A DNA stretch of 64,000 nucleotides from Cololabis saira (Eukaryota > Chordata > Actinopteri > Beloniformes > Belonidae), in the NCBI RefSeq assembly GCF_033807715.1, contig NC_084610.1, positions 2,228,501 through 2,292,500 of the forward strand, read 5' to 3'. The notes beneath the pieces were generated by a model. It worked only from the letters and a program-made list of their open reading frames with translations. It did no database searches and was not told where the DNA came from. Both the position numbers and the translations under genes were made by a program. Below are positions 54,723 to 64,000 of this stretch, piece by piece (position 1 is the stretch's first letter; the number at the start of each line of letters is the position of its first letter).

Positions 54723-55330
54723 GCCGTCCAGTGTCATGTGACTTTTGCGAGCCATTTAGATTTGTGCATTTTCGTTACGTAACCAAAATGCAAACCACGC
54801 CCTCGGTCTCCTGTTTGAACAGCGAGAAACAGTAGAAATTAGGTTTTTTCATCGACATTTACCCTCATAAAAGGATCAGTACCAACAGTACGGACCCGGC
54901 AACTGCTGACGAGTCAGCGGTAAGTGACGTTATTTTTTTATGTTATTTATATTTGTCTACAAGTATGATCTTTGCATGGGCTAAGTATTTAGCTTAGCTC
55001 CGGTGTTACGGAGCTCTATTAGTACCGTAATACATTTATTTCTGTTTATGGTTTCAGATCTTCCAAGCACCTGAAGCTTCAACGACACATTCAGAAGACG
55101 CACGGTCCTTCCTTGAGCCAGCAGTAGTGCATACATGTTATTTATATACAACTTATGTTATTCTATTTTTTTAACAATAAAGTTGCCGTTTGTGAAAATT
55201 CAGTGTTGTGATTTATTTACAGTTAACATGATTCATTTGTCTTGTAACATAAGAAATGAAATGATGAGGAATCGGAGTAAAGAACTGTTAGTGTGAAGAC
55301 GAGGTGACCCGTTCCCTCTTCAGGGAACTA

Positions 55331-55373
55331 AAGGCTGATTTATGGTTTAACGCAGAACCGTAAATCAGGCTTT
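55331..55373. mobile_element. GGCTGATTTATGG-type MITE, copy 6, core deleted
   Basis: AAGGCTGATTTATGGTTTAA joined directly to CGCAGAACCGTAAATCAGGC. Only the two ends remain. Confidence 0.7.
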
Positions 55374-55624
55374 ATGGAATTTATTTTGTCGCTGACGCTC
55401 CTCCTACACGTCATTCAGGCAGCCAATCAGCACAGAGCCTCATTATCATAGCCCCGCCCACTCAGAATCCCTCATAGAGAAGGAGGTTAGAAGCGATGAA
55501 GATAAAGACATGGCCCAGAGGTTGAATTTCTAATTTATGTAGAAAAAACAAGCTTTTGATTGTTTTTAAGACATTCAAGGCCTGTTTAAAATATACATTA
55601 AATGCCATAATAGGTCCCCTTTAA

Positions 55625-55971
55625 ATGTTAATGTGCTTTATATTTATCGTTTAACTACATCGCCCTGTGAGATGAAGCAGGACAAATGAAACGAGGCTCT
55701 TTCACCAGAGATGAATGTTTTCACAGCCTTGTGGGATCTTTACAGAGAGAGAGAAACCTGGGAAAGAGCAGAGATGAGAACAGGTGGTGAAACAGTGTGA
55801 GAAACATGAGGGAGACGACAACAGACACCTGCTCCTGAAACCCAACCTGCATCCTCCATCACATTCCAGCAGAGCCCAGCCCAGCGCCCGCCCGGCCCCG
55901 CACGGGTCCTGCCCTAAATCCTGCGGGGACGGTCCGGCCCGCGGGGCGGCCCGCCTGCAGCCTCGGTGATA
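55625..55971. other. No gene recognised
   Basis: About 350 bp. GC-rich from 55880 to 55965 (CCCGCCCGGCCCCGC, GGGGACGGTCCGGCC). No exon is supported. Confidence 0.35.
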
Positions 55972-55979
55972 GCTGTGAG

Positions 55980-56595
55980 TAGTGTTGCCAACCGTCCCTT
56001 GAAAACGGAATCGTCCTGTATGGAGCTGAAAAGGGACGCACTTTGTCCCGTATTACTGTGAGAGTCAAAAAATAGTCATAAAATTCCAATGGAAAATGGC
56101 ATTGAGCTGTTGAGTTCATAAGTTATTTTTTTCTGTTTTACTCCAACTGTAGCTACAGACATGGCCTTTGAGGCACAAATATGTTTACAAGTTTTCTACA
56201 CACTTTCTGTTTGCACTTTTGTTATTGCACTAAAAATGTGCACTATTACAGAATTGATATTCTGCTTTTTTTCTATTGTTTTATATTAATTTATACAATT
56301 TTAAGTTAAGCAGGACAGATTTCTGTTTAAGAAAGATACTTATTTTATTCAGTTCATTTTGTTATTTTGTATTAAAGTGAATTGCTGGATAATAATTTGT
56401 TTTCCATGTGTTCATGGCATTCAAAAATATGCATCTAATTCAATTCAGGTTCGAGTCAAATAGTTAAAAAATCGTTTCACTCACAAAAAAGGGGCTAAAA
56501 AAATTCACCACGCCAGGAAAGGTGAAGGCAATTGGGTTGGCCGGCCCTGCTGATGAGGTGTCCCTCATTTATTTTTCAGGGAGTTGGCAACCCTA
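55980..56595. mobile_element. hAT nonautonomous element
   Basis: TAGTGTTGCCAACCGTCCC start and GGGAGTTGGCAACCCTA end, inverted. GCTGTGAG (55972-55979) and GCTGGGAG (56596-56603) form a 7/8 target duplication. AT-rich interior, no transposase. Confidence 0.75.
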
Positions 56596-56603
56596 GCTGG
56601 GAG

Positions 56604-57016
56604 CATCTTTAGGTCTGAAACCCTGCAGCTCCATTCGGCCGCATCATTCTGCTAATCATCCACAGATTTGTTGGTTTTTATGATTTAACTGAACCAATTT
56701 TACAGCAGAAATAAACATATTTAAAGTATATGTATATATGTATATAAGCCGCTGAGGCCGCTTGCTGATGCAAAACTCAAAAAAGGGAAAAGAAACTGTT
56801 TAATTAGTTCGGAATTCGTAATAAAAAGATTAAAAGGCAGCAATCAATTATTATAATGCAAAAATAAAATAACAAACGATGAGTACTTGTGACGGTCAAC
56901 AAAAAATATATCAGCCTGCTGTCTGGTCACTTTCCATCGTCTACCTCCATCGGTGTAGTGAAGTCTCGCTTCAGGTGCATCGACTGAATATAATGAAATG
57001 AATAATAATAATAATA

Positions 57017-57052
<36 letters not shown>

Positions 57053-57085
57053 TTAATAATAACAATAATAATAATACAATATAAT
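56604..57085. repeat. Unassigned DNA with (AAT)n microsatellite
   Basis: No gene is seen. An (AAT)n tract with a few AGT and AAC interruptions occupies 57000-57080. TATATGTATATATGTATATA lies near 56730. Confidence 0.6.
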
Positions 57086-57150
57086 TCTGGGATACTTGGC
57101 TGCTACTGCTGTGTGAACGTTCTGCTGGAGCGGCTACTGAATCCTTCATT

Positions 57151-57345
57151 TAGTATGCAGTATACAGTACATACTGATGCAGTATGTAGTATGCAGTATG
57201 CAGTATACAGTACATACTGATGCAGTATGTAGCATGTAGTATGCAGTATACAGTACATACTGATGCAGTATGTAGCATGTAGTATGCAGTATACAGTACA
57301 TACTGATGCAGTATGTAGCATGTAGTACTTAGTATGCCATTTCGG
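57151..57345. repeat. 43-bp minisatellite (AGTATGCAGTATAC)
   Basis: About four units of AGTATGCAGTATACAGTACA plus TACTGATGCAGTATGTAGCAT. Itself made of shorter CAGTATG steps. It ends AGTATGCCATTTCGGATAC, a phrase found at ends of fish DNA elements. Confidence 0.75.
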
Positions 57346-57451
57346 ATACAGCCATATTTTAAGAAGTTCTTAAGTAGGAAAAATAAGAAATTCGTAAGAA
57401 ATGACAGTTCTTAAGACAGTTCTTAAGAAAATATTGAGGAATTGCACTTAA

Positions 57452-58316
57452 AGGGAAAGTTCGGTTTTTTACAACCTGGACCTTATTTCTGGCATTTTTT
57501 ATGGTCGTATACTCACCCAGGCAAGTTTGGTGTCATTTGAAGTCCTTCGGAAGATATTAGGAGTTTTTTGCGAGCCTCTTCTCCATATAACAGTAGTGAA
57601 CGGGGCACCGCGGGACACAGACGATGCAGCGTCTAAATAACACATGATTGCTGCTAAACTCGTTCATTTCTTTTATGAATCACTAGATCTGCTTCCAGGA
57701 CCTGTTGTCTACATCCAGGGCTGTGTGTGTAACAAATAAATCAGTTTGTAAACAAGACCTCTGAACTCATGACGTCATCTCTGTGCGCGCATCGCAGACA
57801 CAGCTCTGTGTACAGCTGGAGTTCACTACTGTTAGTTTACTGATAGTTATTTGAAACATGTCTGAATATTTGTCAAATTCTGAGGTTGTGGACGACGACT
57901 TTGAATATGATGGACGTCCTTACCGTTTTGATGCAGAGTATACGTTAGCAAAGTCTAGCTGAACCTGTCCGGGATGCGCGCACAGAGATGACGTCATGAG
58001 TTCAGAGGTCTTGTTTACAAACTGATTTATTTGTTACACACACAGCCCCGGATGTAGACAACAGGTCCTGGAAGCAGATCTAGTGATTTATAAAATAAAT
58101 GAACGAGTTTCGCGGCAATAATGTGTTATTTAGACGCTGCATCGTCTGTGTCCCGCTGTGCCCCGTTCACTACCGTTATATGGAGAAGCGGCTCGCAAAA
58201 AAAAAACCCTAATATCTTCTGAAGGACTCCAAATGACACCAAACTTGCCTGGGTGAGTATACGACCATAAAAAATGCCAGAAATAAGGTCCAGGTTGTAA
58301 AAAACGAACTTTCCCT
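57452..58316 (+). mobile_element. TTAA-flanked element with ~330-bp inverted arms
   Basis: AGGGAAAGTTCGGTTTTTTA left and the complement right, with TTAA outside both (57448-57451; 58317-58320). The arms run inward about 330 bp (57452-57790; 57980-58316) with few mismatches. The unpaired centre holds a short open frame starting at 57858. TTAA and AGGG ends suggest Kolobok-like. Confidence 0.8.
57858..57962 (+). pseudogene. Short coding remnant inside the inverted-arm element
   Basis: ATG at 57858 gives 34 codons: MSEYLSNSEVVDDDFEYDGR, PYRFDAEYTLAKSS, stop. The acidic start followed by PYRF-[DE]-x-EYT recalls the N-terminus of transposon-linked fish proteins with a 'PYxFEPxYT' motif (from memory, not checked). 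No DNA-binding or catalytic domain remains, so it is at most the first exon of the parental transposon's gene. Confidence 0.4.
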
Positions 58317-58410
58317 TTAAGAACTTTCTTATGAACTTCTTAATTTTAGATCTTAAGACATTTCTTAAGATGGTTCTTAAGAACATATTGGTGAATCCGG
58401 CCCCCAGGTC

Positions 58411-59200
58411 TGAGCGAGCTGTTGCTCAGTCTGTGGTGGCGGTTAATGCAACGCCAGGGGGGAACGACGTCAGCCAGGATTTTAAAGGAACCAGTTGCTG
58501 CTCTCCATCAGGCCCGGACCGGTTCCTTCATCCGTTCACGGCGGTGCGTTGTTTGGTGCTGCGTTGTTGACGAGTTGTCCAAAGTCCCGGCTTGTGTCTT
58601 CAGCACTCGTCCACCGTCCTGATGTTTGATGCTCTTTGTCTCCTCGTGGCTGCAGGCTGGAGAACCGGCCTCACTCACGTCAGCTCGCCGGCATCGCAGC
58701 GACCGTGACACCGCGGCCGGCCGCCGATGACTGATGTCTTTTTGTCTTTGGCAGTCAGGACGGATCGCCGGGCCCCCGGACGAGCGTAATCGCTCCGACA
58801 GGTGACACGTATGTGGGAACCAGAAGATGATGGAGGAGACGAGTGCGATCATGTGACCTGCACCTCACATGCCGCTTCTGTGCACTGTAAGAGTGTGAGG
58901 AGTTCACAGTGACAACACATGACATTTAGGAAACGATCTGAGCTAAATCCTCATTAACAGCCACTGATCCAGAGGTGACGTGTTCTAAGGCCGTTCCTCC
59001 TCCTCCTTCACCAGCACTAACAAGGAAGAGGGTTTGAAATATGCAAAGTCTGTTTGTTGTTGTTTTATAAATGTAGCACAGGTTCTGTTAATGATCCGTA
59101 CATCGTTTTATTCTTATCTTGGTGAATTAAAACAGAAAGCAATATTTCGCTCTTACGTCACCGGATGGGAAATAATCTGACTCAAATTTAGTGAGAGCCA
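58411..59200. other. No gene recognised
   Basis: About 790 bp, GC-balanced to 58860. A 47-bp stretch (58755-58801) between TTTGTCTTTGGCAG and GTGACA could be spliced in principle but codes for nothing recognisable. Frames on the two strands overlap. Confidence 0.35.
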
Positions 59201-59214
59201 AATGAAAGGGGTAT

Positions 59215-60080
59215 ATGTGAATTGGAAACACATATACATTATACAAAGATAAAAATATCAAAAACAATTGCTCTGTTACACAAAGTAAAGGATTCATTTG
59301 ACAAAAAAGCATTGTACATTTTATATAACGCTCTGATTGTTCCATATCTGCCCTACTGTGTTGAAGTTTGGGGAAATGCCTGTAAAACATTTATATTCAA
59401 TCAATTTTCATTTTGCAAAAAAGAGCCTTTAGAATAATCAGTAGAAAACGATATAGAGATCCAACAAATCCATTATTCCTTCAGTTAAAGTTGTTGAAAT
59501 TTCATGAATTAGTAGATTATAGTATTCTGCAAATTATGTTTAAAGCTCATAAGAAAACTTTACCAATCAACATTCAGAAAAGATTTGAAAAAAGAGAAAG
59601 CAAGTATAACTTAAAAGGAACAGAGATTTAAAAAACCCAGATTCAGGATTAAATTGATGGAACGTTGTGTTTCTGTGAAAGGAATCAGTTTATGGAACAA
59701 TCTGAATAAAGAAAACAAAGAATCCAAATCAAACATTACATTCAAAAGAACAATTAAAGCCTGTATGTTAAGGAAATGTAATGAAATATGTTAGTTAAGT
59801 TTTGACATACCCATAGACGGCACTAATTTTATTTAATTTTAGTTTTTTATTTACTTAGTTTTTTTTTTTGATTTTTAATTTATGTTATTTGTGAATTTAT
59901 TTCTTGGAAAAAGGGGCAGATTAGATAAGATTCTTCTTCTTTCTGCTCCCTTTTCATTCACAATTTAGGAACATTTGTATTTGTATTTGTATTGAATTGT
60001 TTTATTTTATTTTTTATTTTTATTTTTTTTGAATGAAATAAAGAATAAAATGAAAAAAATGAAATGAAAATGAAACCAAC
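59215..60080 (+). pseudogene. LINE reverse transcriptase C-terminus and 3' UTR, remnant 3
   Basis: Three frames in succession carry ISKTIALLHKVKDSFDKKAL, LYNALIVPYLPYCVEVWGN, then QKRAFRIISRKRYRDPTNPL and KFHELVDYSILQIMFKAHK, then ERCVSVKGISLWNNL. This is the thumb/C-terminal region after the reverse-transcriptase palm in CR1/L2-group LINEs (L2, Rex1/Babar or similar). At least two frameshifts (near 59425 and 59630) break it. The 3' UTR ends in A-rich AATGAAATAAAG repeats. The catalytic YADD box lies upstream of what is preserved. Confidence 0.75.
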
Positions 60081-60179
60081 AACAAGATTTAACTTAGTTC
60101 TAAATCTACGTGACAAAGAAGAAATTAAAGTAAATGGTCAATCCTAACTCTCCTCTTCCTGTTTCCTCCAGGATTAAAG

Positions 60180-60470
60180 CCGGTGTTTCCATTCATACAA
60201 AGGTACATGCTTGTCTGCTGGTCTGAAGCATTCAGGTGTGTTTTAACCCAGCGCCTAGAGGGAAAGACATCGCTAATGGTCTTAGAGAAGCAACTGTTGT
60301 TGCACATCAATCTTGAACACGTTATAAAACCATCTCCAAATGATTTGGAGTTCAACCATCTACAACGAGAGGTTATTATTCACAGGTAGAACAAGGTCAG
60401 GGTTGACTGTCTCTCCAGGAGTGGACGTCCCAGCCAAATTAGCCAAAGTGCATTCTCAGAGAAATTCCAT
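60180..60470 (+). pseudogene. Tc1-like transposase N-terminal remnant
   Basis: GGTCTTAGAGAAGCAACTGTT, GTTATAAAACCATCTCCAAATG, GGAGTTCAACCATCTACAACG and CCAGGAGTGGACGTCCCAGC form the first helix-turn-helix region of a Tc1-family gene. The frame gives LEKQLLLHINLEHVIKPSPN then, after a stop, SRSGRPSQISQSAF. RSGRPS is the conserved linker. Stops and missing downstream sequence make it dead. Confidence 0.65.
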
Positions 60471-60720
60471 TATATCAAACATTGGAATGAAAAATCAAAA
60501 GTACTGCAGTATGGGAAAGAAAGTGCAAAAAAAGCAGCAAAAAAATGTACAAAATAAAATATCAAGATATAATAAAATAAAGTAGCAAGTGGTAATAACA
60601 AAGTGTGTACTTCTGACTTTAAAATAAATAGCTAAATAAGTGACTCTGATGTCTTGTATTCTTAAACTATCTAAAATAGACTCAACTTTTTTAAATTTAC
60701 CAGGCACATTAGGTGTATTT
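60471..60720. mobile_element. A-rich retroelement-like tail
   Basis: TCAAAAGTACTGCAGTATGGG then GCAAAAAAAGCAGCAAAAAAATG and AATAAAATATCAAGATATAA resemble a decayed retroelement 3' UTR. No frame. Confidence 0.35.
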
Positions 60721-60724
60721 GTAT

Positions 60725-60790
60725 CAGTATTAAATCGGTATCGCCGATACCAGCCTGAGTTTGACTAGATATCGGATCAGAAAGGAACAT
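60725..60790. mobile_element. Fragment with ATCGGTATCGCCGATACC
   Basis: AAATCGGTATCGCCGATACCAGCC resembles the end of a fish hAT-type element. Only a fragment remains. Confidence 0.4.
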
Positions 60791-60829
60791 CAGTAATGAC
60801 TGTGGTTCCCTGGGAACAGTTGTTGAGCC

Positions 60830-61740
60830 TGGACGGCGGGGCGGGGGAGGAAAGTGCTGTTTGAAGCAGATATTTGTGTTTTGCTTGACAAACTTCAGAG
60901 AAACTTTGCAGAGCTCTTTGTCATCTGTGGCCCAATTAGCAAACAAATTTCCCAGCAAACCCTGGGATTGTTTTTTTCTCTTCCTCCCGTTGTTGGAGGT
61001 GGATCATTAGCTGGGAGTAAATGAAAATCCCCCTCAGCGCTGCGCCCTCACATCCCCACCGTTTCAAAGAGCAGCAAGCTGCAAATCCCCTCGTTGTTTA
61101 TTAGCCGCCGCGTCCTCCACGGCGCCGCGCCGCCCAAACCCCAAACCTCTCCGTGCGTCTTTCTCCTCGCGCACATCTCGGCCGGCGAGGCTTGTGACGG
61201 CCCGGGATGGAGTCCTATTTGTCGGCGCTTCCCACCGTGGGGCCGGTTCACAGTCTTCCTCCCCGCATGAGTGTTTTCTGTTTGGCTGCTGTCACTGAAA
61301 TAAGACACATAAGTGCTCGCTGCTCTAACACGCTCTCGGCGGAGGCAGCGAAGGGCTCTCTCCGGGGCCGGGAATTTTCCCCTCTCTGTCTTTATCTGCC
61401 CGTAAATGTTGACAGACCAGTGAACCCTGATGTCGGACTGTGACAGGCTTAGCTGTTTGTAAAGTGCTGGGCTGAGAAAGGAGGGTGGTGGTGGTGGAGG
61501 GGGGTGGTGTTGGGGGGCCATCATGGCCGTCCCGCCTCCGCCCGGGTCAGCCAGCCCCGCGGACCGTTAGGGAAATGTCTTGAAGGGTTCTCGCGTTTCA
61601 AACCCAGCTGCACTGCTCAAATTAATGAGGATTGTCAGGGTTTGAGAGCTGATGGGTGTGACGAGGAGCGAGGCCCCAGAGAAGATCCTGAAAAGTAGGA
61701 CTTATGGACTTCAGCGGAGAGCCCAAACCTTTTCAACCAT
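60830..61740. promoter_or_regulatory. Non-repetitive island, possible conserved noncoding DNA
   Basis: GTGGCCCAATTAGCAAACAAA near 60930, GTTTATTAGCCGCCGCGTCC near 61095, GAAATAAGACACATAAGTGC and AAATTAATGAGGATTG are embedded in balanced sequence. The overlapping frames 61048-61524 (-) and 61207-61443 (+) have no recognised domain. Candidate regulatory DNA only. Confidence 0.3.
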
Positions 61741-62107
61741 CATTCACCGAGAAAATGGGACATTTAAATGGTCTATACAGGGAATATATATAGTAGAGAA
61801 CTTTACAAAGTTCGGCTGACCAAACAGACCTGATCCCAGACGTGCATTTCCTCGGCTCACCACTAGGGGCTGGCGATCTCCGCTGACGCTGCCGTGGAAA
61901 CGGCGTCAACACGACGACAGGCTGCTTTTTGTCCCCATAGTTGGATTTCACATCCATGAAAACCGTACGGGGGTGAAACTTTATACTTCTAGTTCTGTAA
62001 CTTTATGTACATTTGTGAATTTTCTCTGAAATTGGCGTCTGAGTTCTGTGTGAAGACCTAAGAGAGTACAATTCTACTTATTTTAAACGTGATCTGGTTT
62101 TTCACTG
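61741..62107. other. No gene recognised
   Basis: About 370 bp. CACCACTAGGGGCTGGCGAT near 61858 has a counterpart ACCACTAGGGGCTGGCTGC near 62950, a short dispersed phrase of unknown family. Confidence 0.35.
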
Positions 62108-62152
<45 letters not shown>

Positions 62153-62501
62153 GGATGGATGGATGGATGGATGGATGGATGGATGGATGGATGGACGGAC
62201 GGACGGACGGACGGACGGACGGACGGACGGACGGACGGACGGACGGACGGACGGACGGACGGACGGACGGACGGACGGACGGACGGACGGACGGACGGAC
62301 GGACGGACGGACGGACGGACAGATAGATACATAGATAGATAGATAGAAAGAACGAAAAAACGAACGAACGAACGAACGAACGAACGAACGAACGAACGAA
62401 CGAACGAACGAACGAACTAACGAACTAACGAACTAACGAACTAACGAACTAACGAACTAACGAACTAACGAACTAACGAACTAACTAACTAACTAACTAA
62501 C
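62108..62501. repeat. Cascade of tetranucleotide repeats
   Basis: In order: (GATA)n, (GGAT)n, (GGAC)n (about 130 bp), short (GATA)n, (GAAC)n, (GAACTAAC)n, (CTAA)n. Each block differs from its neighbour by one base per unit. The open frames (Ser-Val-Arg-Pro or Asp-Gly-Arg-Thr repeats) are by-products. Confidence 0.9.
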
Positions 62502-62640
62502 TTACTTCATCCCCGAAAGGAAATTCAACTGTCCAGCAGCTCATCAAAACATAAAAATCAACCACACTTCCACTCAAACAATAAAAGCACATTAATATTA
62601 AAATAAACATGAAATATAAGGTTAAAAAAACCTTTTGGAC
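62502..62640 (-). mobile_element. LINE-type 3' end next to microsatellite
   Basis: TTCATCCCCGAAAGGAAATTC and CAGCAGCTCATCAAAACAT are familiar from fish LINE 3' ends whose tail is (TATC)n-like. In this orientation the tail is the adjoining tetranucleotide tract. Confidence 0.55.
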
Positions 62641-62990
62641 ACGGATCCAAATGGCTCAGAGTCCAGATTAGCGATGGACGGACTCAGTAACGGTCAGAGA
62701 TCCAGCAGCCGTTATTTGGGATCTGTAAGACCTCGTTGCAGATCCTACGACAGAGGTTGAATAAAGCGGTAATATTACAAGAATGAACCCCCAATTTAAC
62801 AGAAAAAGGTAATAATTTAAAGACAGTTGTATATTATGAGTATAAAGTTGCACATTTACAGAAAAAAAAACTATTATAATTGAGTAATTTTATAAGGAAA
62901 AGTGCTAACCTCATGTTTGTAGCGACTGCAGGAGTGCAGTTCTTCGGACGACCACTAGGGGCTGGCTGCAGACGTGAGACCCTCTGGTGG
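62641..62990. other. No gene recognised
   Basis: AT-rich to 62890. No repeat or frame supported. Confidence 0.4.
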
Positions 62991-62994
62991 CCAA

Positions 62995-63600
62995 TTCAAT
63001 TCAATTTCATTTATATAGCGTCTAAAACAAAAGTTGTCTCTAGACGCTTTCCAGAGACCCAGAACATGAACATAAACCCCCGAGCAGTTATTACATAAAC
63101 AATGGCAGGTAAAAACTCCCCTAGTGGGAGAAAAACCTTAAGCCAAATAGTGGCAAGAAAAACTCCCCTTTAGGAGGAAGAAACCTGGACCAGGACCTGG
63201 ATCATAAGGGGGAACCCTCCTGCCGAAGGCCAGACTGGGGGGTCGGGGACGTCAACAGCACAGCAGGCAGGTGGAAGCAGCAGCGGGATGACCGGGGGGT
63301 GGGGGGGCCGCAGGCAGGTGGAAGCAGCAAGGGGATGACCAGGGCGGGGGCCGGGACCGCAGGCCAGAACGCAGCTCCCGAGGCTCCGGCCTGCAAACAT
63401 GCACAAAAGAGAAAAAAGGGGGGCCAGCACAAGAAACTACAGGAACGATGGACAAAAATGATAGCTATGAGATATTTATAATAAATAAAAATGGAAATGG
63501 AGAAGAGAGGAAGGGAAGAGGAGAGGAGAAGAAGGGTGAGAGGCACCGCCCAGTGGATCATGTCGGTGCCTCCCTGCAGCATAAGCCTATAGCAGCATAT
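62995..63600. mobile_element. Abundant fish dispersed repeat (TTTATATAGCG type)
   Basis: AATTCAATTTCATTTATATAG, GACGCTTTCCAGAGACCCAG, AAAAACTCCCCTAGTGGGAG and GAGGAAGAAACCTGGACCAG follow the order of a repeat common in percomorph fish. GGCAGGTGGAAGCAGCA is duplicated (63270, 63312). It extends to about GATCATGTCGGTGCCTCCC. Confidence 0.6.
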
Positions 63601-64000
63601 CTACCACCAAGCTATATTTGAGTTTAAATGTTTCTGAACCCTGAAGATCATCAGATGACAGTAAATCCAACACCAGCTGCCGTGTCACAGCCACTTGTTT
63701 GATCCTCTTCACCCCCCCACTTCCTGTTGGAGCTACGTAGGCTGAGCGGCGTTTCCCCTGGCGAGGAGCGGGTCACATCTGAGCGGCCTGCCAGCCCGCC
63801 AGTCCCCGAGGACACGAAGACACAGAGGTGAGGACGGACAATGAGGTGTCCCGACCCGCCGGAGCGCCGTCGTGTGCCCCGACGCGTCGGGAGGAACAAT
63901 GGAGGCTGGAACCGGAGGATGTAACTCAGCAAATGAAACCAGTCATGTGAATGGAGATGAAAACGTGTCACACACCTCCTGCATTGTTGCCCGGTGGCTC
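63601..64000. other. No gene recognised
   Basis: About 400 bp to the window edge, GC-balanced. A 106-codon minus frame (63651-63971) shows no domain. A gene could begin beyond the edge. Confidence 0.35.

Larger units (their letters stand above)
54321..55620. mobile_element. TTAA-flanked element A, copy 3 (inverted)
   Basis: AGGGGACCTATTATG and CATAATAGGTCCCCT with TTAA outside both (54317-54320; 55621-55624). In reverse it follows copy 1 but lacks the 29-bp minisatellite. It holds a LINE-like insertion at about 54440-54722 and a shrunken MITE at 55331-55373. Confidence 0.85.
57350..58410. mobile_element. Host element rich in TTCTTAAG, split by insertion
   Basis: AAGTTCTTAAGTAGG ... TCTTAAGAAAATATTGAGGAA at the left and AGAACTTTCTTATGAACTTC ... 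GGTTCTTAAGAACATATTGG at the right are inverted, related sequences that bracket the TTAA-flanked element 57452-58316. Removing the latter restores CACTTAAGAACTTTC. Confidence 0.55.

Noticed and set aside
58755..58801. 47-bp exon with acceptor and donor
   Set aside because: The acceptor and donor are weak, its length shifts the frame, and the peptide is unrecognised; it is more likely chance.
61048..61524. 158-codon minus frame
   Set aside because: Proline-rich start from a CCA/CCT run, no domain, overlapped by an open frame on the other strand.
62102..62342. Ser-Val-Arg-Pro repeat protein
   Set aside because: Direct translation of the GGAC tetranucleotide repeat.

Overview
This is vertebrate nuclear DNA, almost certainly from a teleost fish. 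It has no bacterial-style gene layout. It carries hAT, Tc1/mariner, piggyBac/Kolobok-like, LINE, tRNA-SINE and Gypsy-LTR remnants of the kind common in ray-finned fish, long (CA)n, (TA)n and tetranucleotide tracts, and isolated AT/GC-balanced islands with TAATTA-type sites. I find no intact host protein-coding gene. The window reads as a gene-poor interval filled by nested mobile elements. The only hint of a host gene is a CpG-rich patch at 34000-34340 with a possible short 5' coding exon.

Left third (1-22377): a nonautonomous hAT-like element (242-22369, 8-bp target duplication CTTGTGCC on both sides) is split by a 21.4-kb composite array (771-22144). The array belongs to a family that starts GGGCCCGAGC (a foldback 5' end) and ends in a GCTGC-TT-GCAGC hairpin plus TTTAAT. 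An uninterrupted copy of the same hAT-like element at 40800-41586 shows the split directly. The array is built from ~458-bp and ~505-bp monomers, ~128-bp monomers, a 42-bp minisatellite with one GC box and one CCAAT box per unit, tRNA-like A/B-box segments, and a CpG-rich patch with two YY1-type sites. A 6,419-bp stretch is tandemly duplicated with no difference seen in the lines I compared. A third copy of its first 3.7 kb is slightly diverged. Two isolated copies of the family lie at 36425-37137 (713 bp, both ends present) and 51237-51681 (truncated).

Middle (22378-45170): hAT fragments; a TA-flanked foldback element with a minisatellite in one arm; TTAA-flanked elements (25970-26715; 27224-28927; 32188-33493) of which two carry an exact 29-bp minisatellite; a piggyBac-like pair of ends around ~850 bp of pyrimidine-only DNA; the 3' end of a minus-strand LTR retrotransposon; LINE 3' ends; and a 1.45-kb two-variant 14-bp minisatellite. 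Between them are islands of non-repetitive sequence (about 23300-24750, 29880-30960, 37560-38300, 42080-42260) that look like conserved regulatory DNA but cannot be proven so here.

Right third (45170-64000): a SINE with a 9-bp target duplication; a 1,032-bp hAT element with a perfect 8-bp target duplication; several MITEs; a TTAA-flanked long inverted repeat keeping a short coding remnant; decayed LINE and Tc1-like coding remnants; a cascade of tetranucleotide repeats; and more possible regulatory islands (46140-46603, 53680-54130, 60860-61740). No genes act together here. The biology visible is transposon nesting, satellite formation, and the accumulation of promoter-like motifs inside a repeat. 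Family names are from recognised termini and motifs only; no database was searched.
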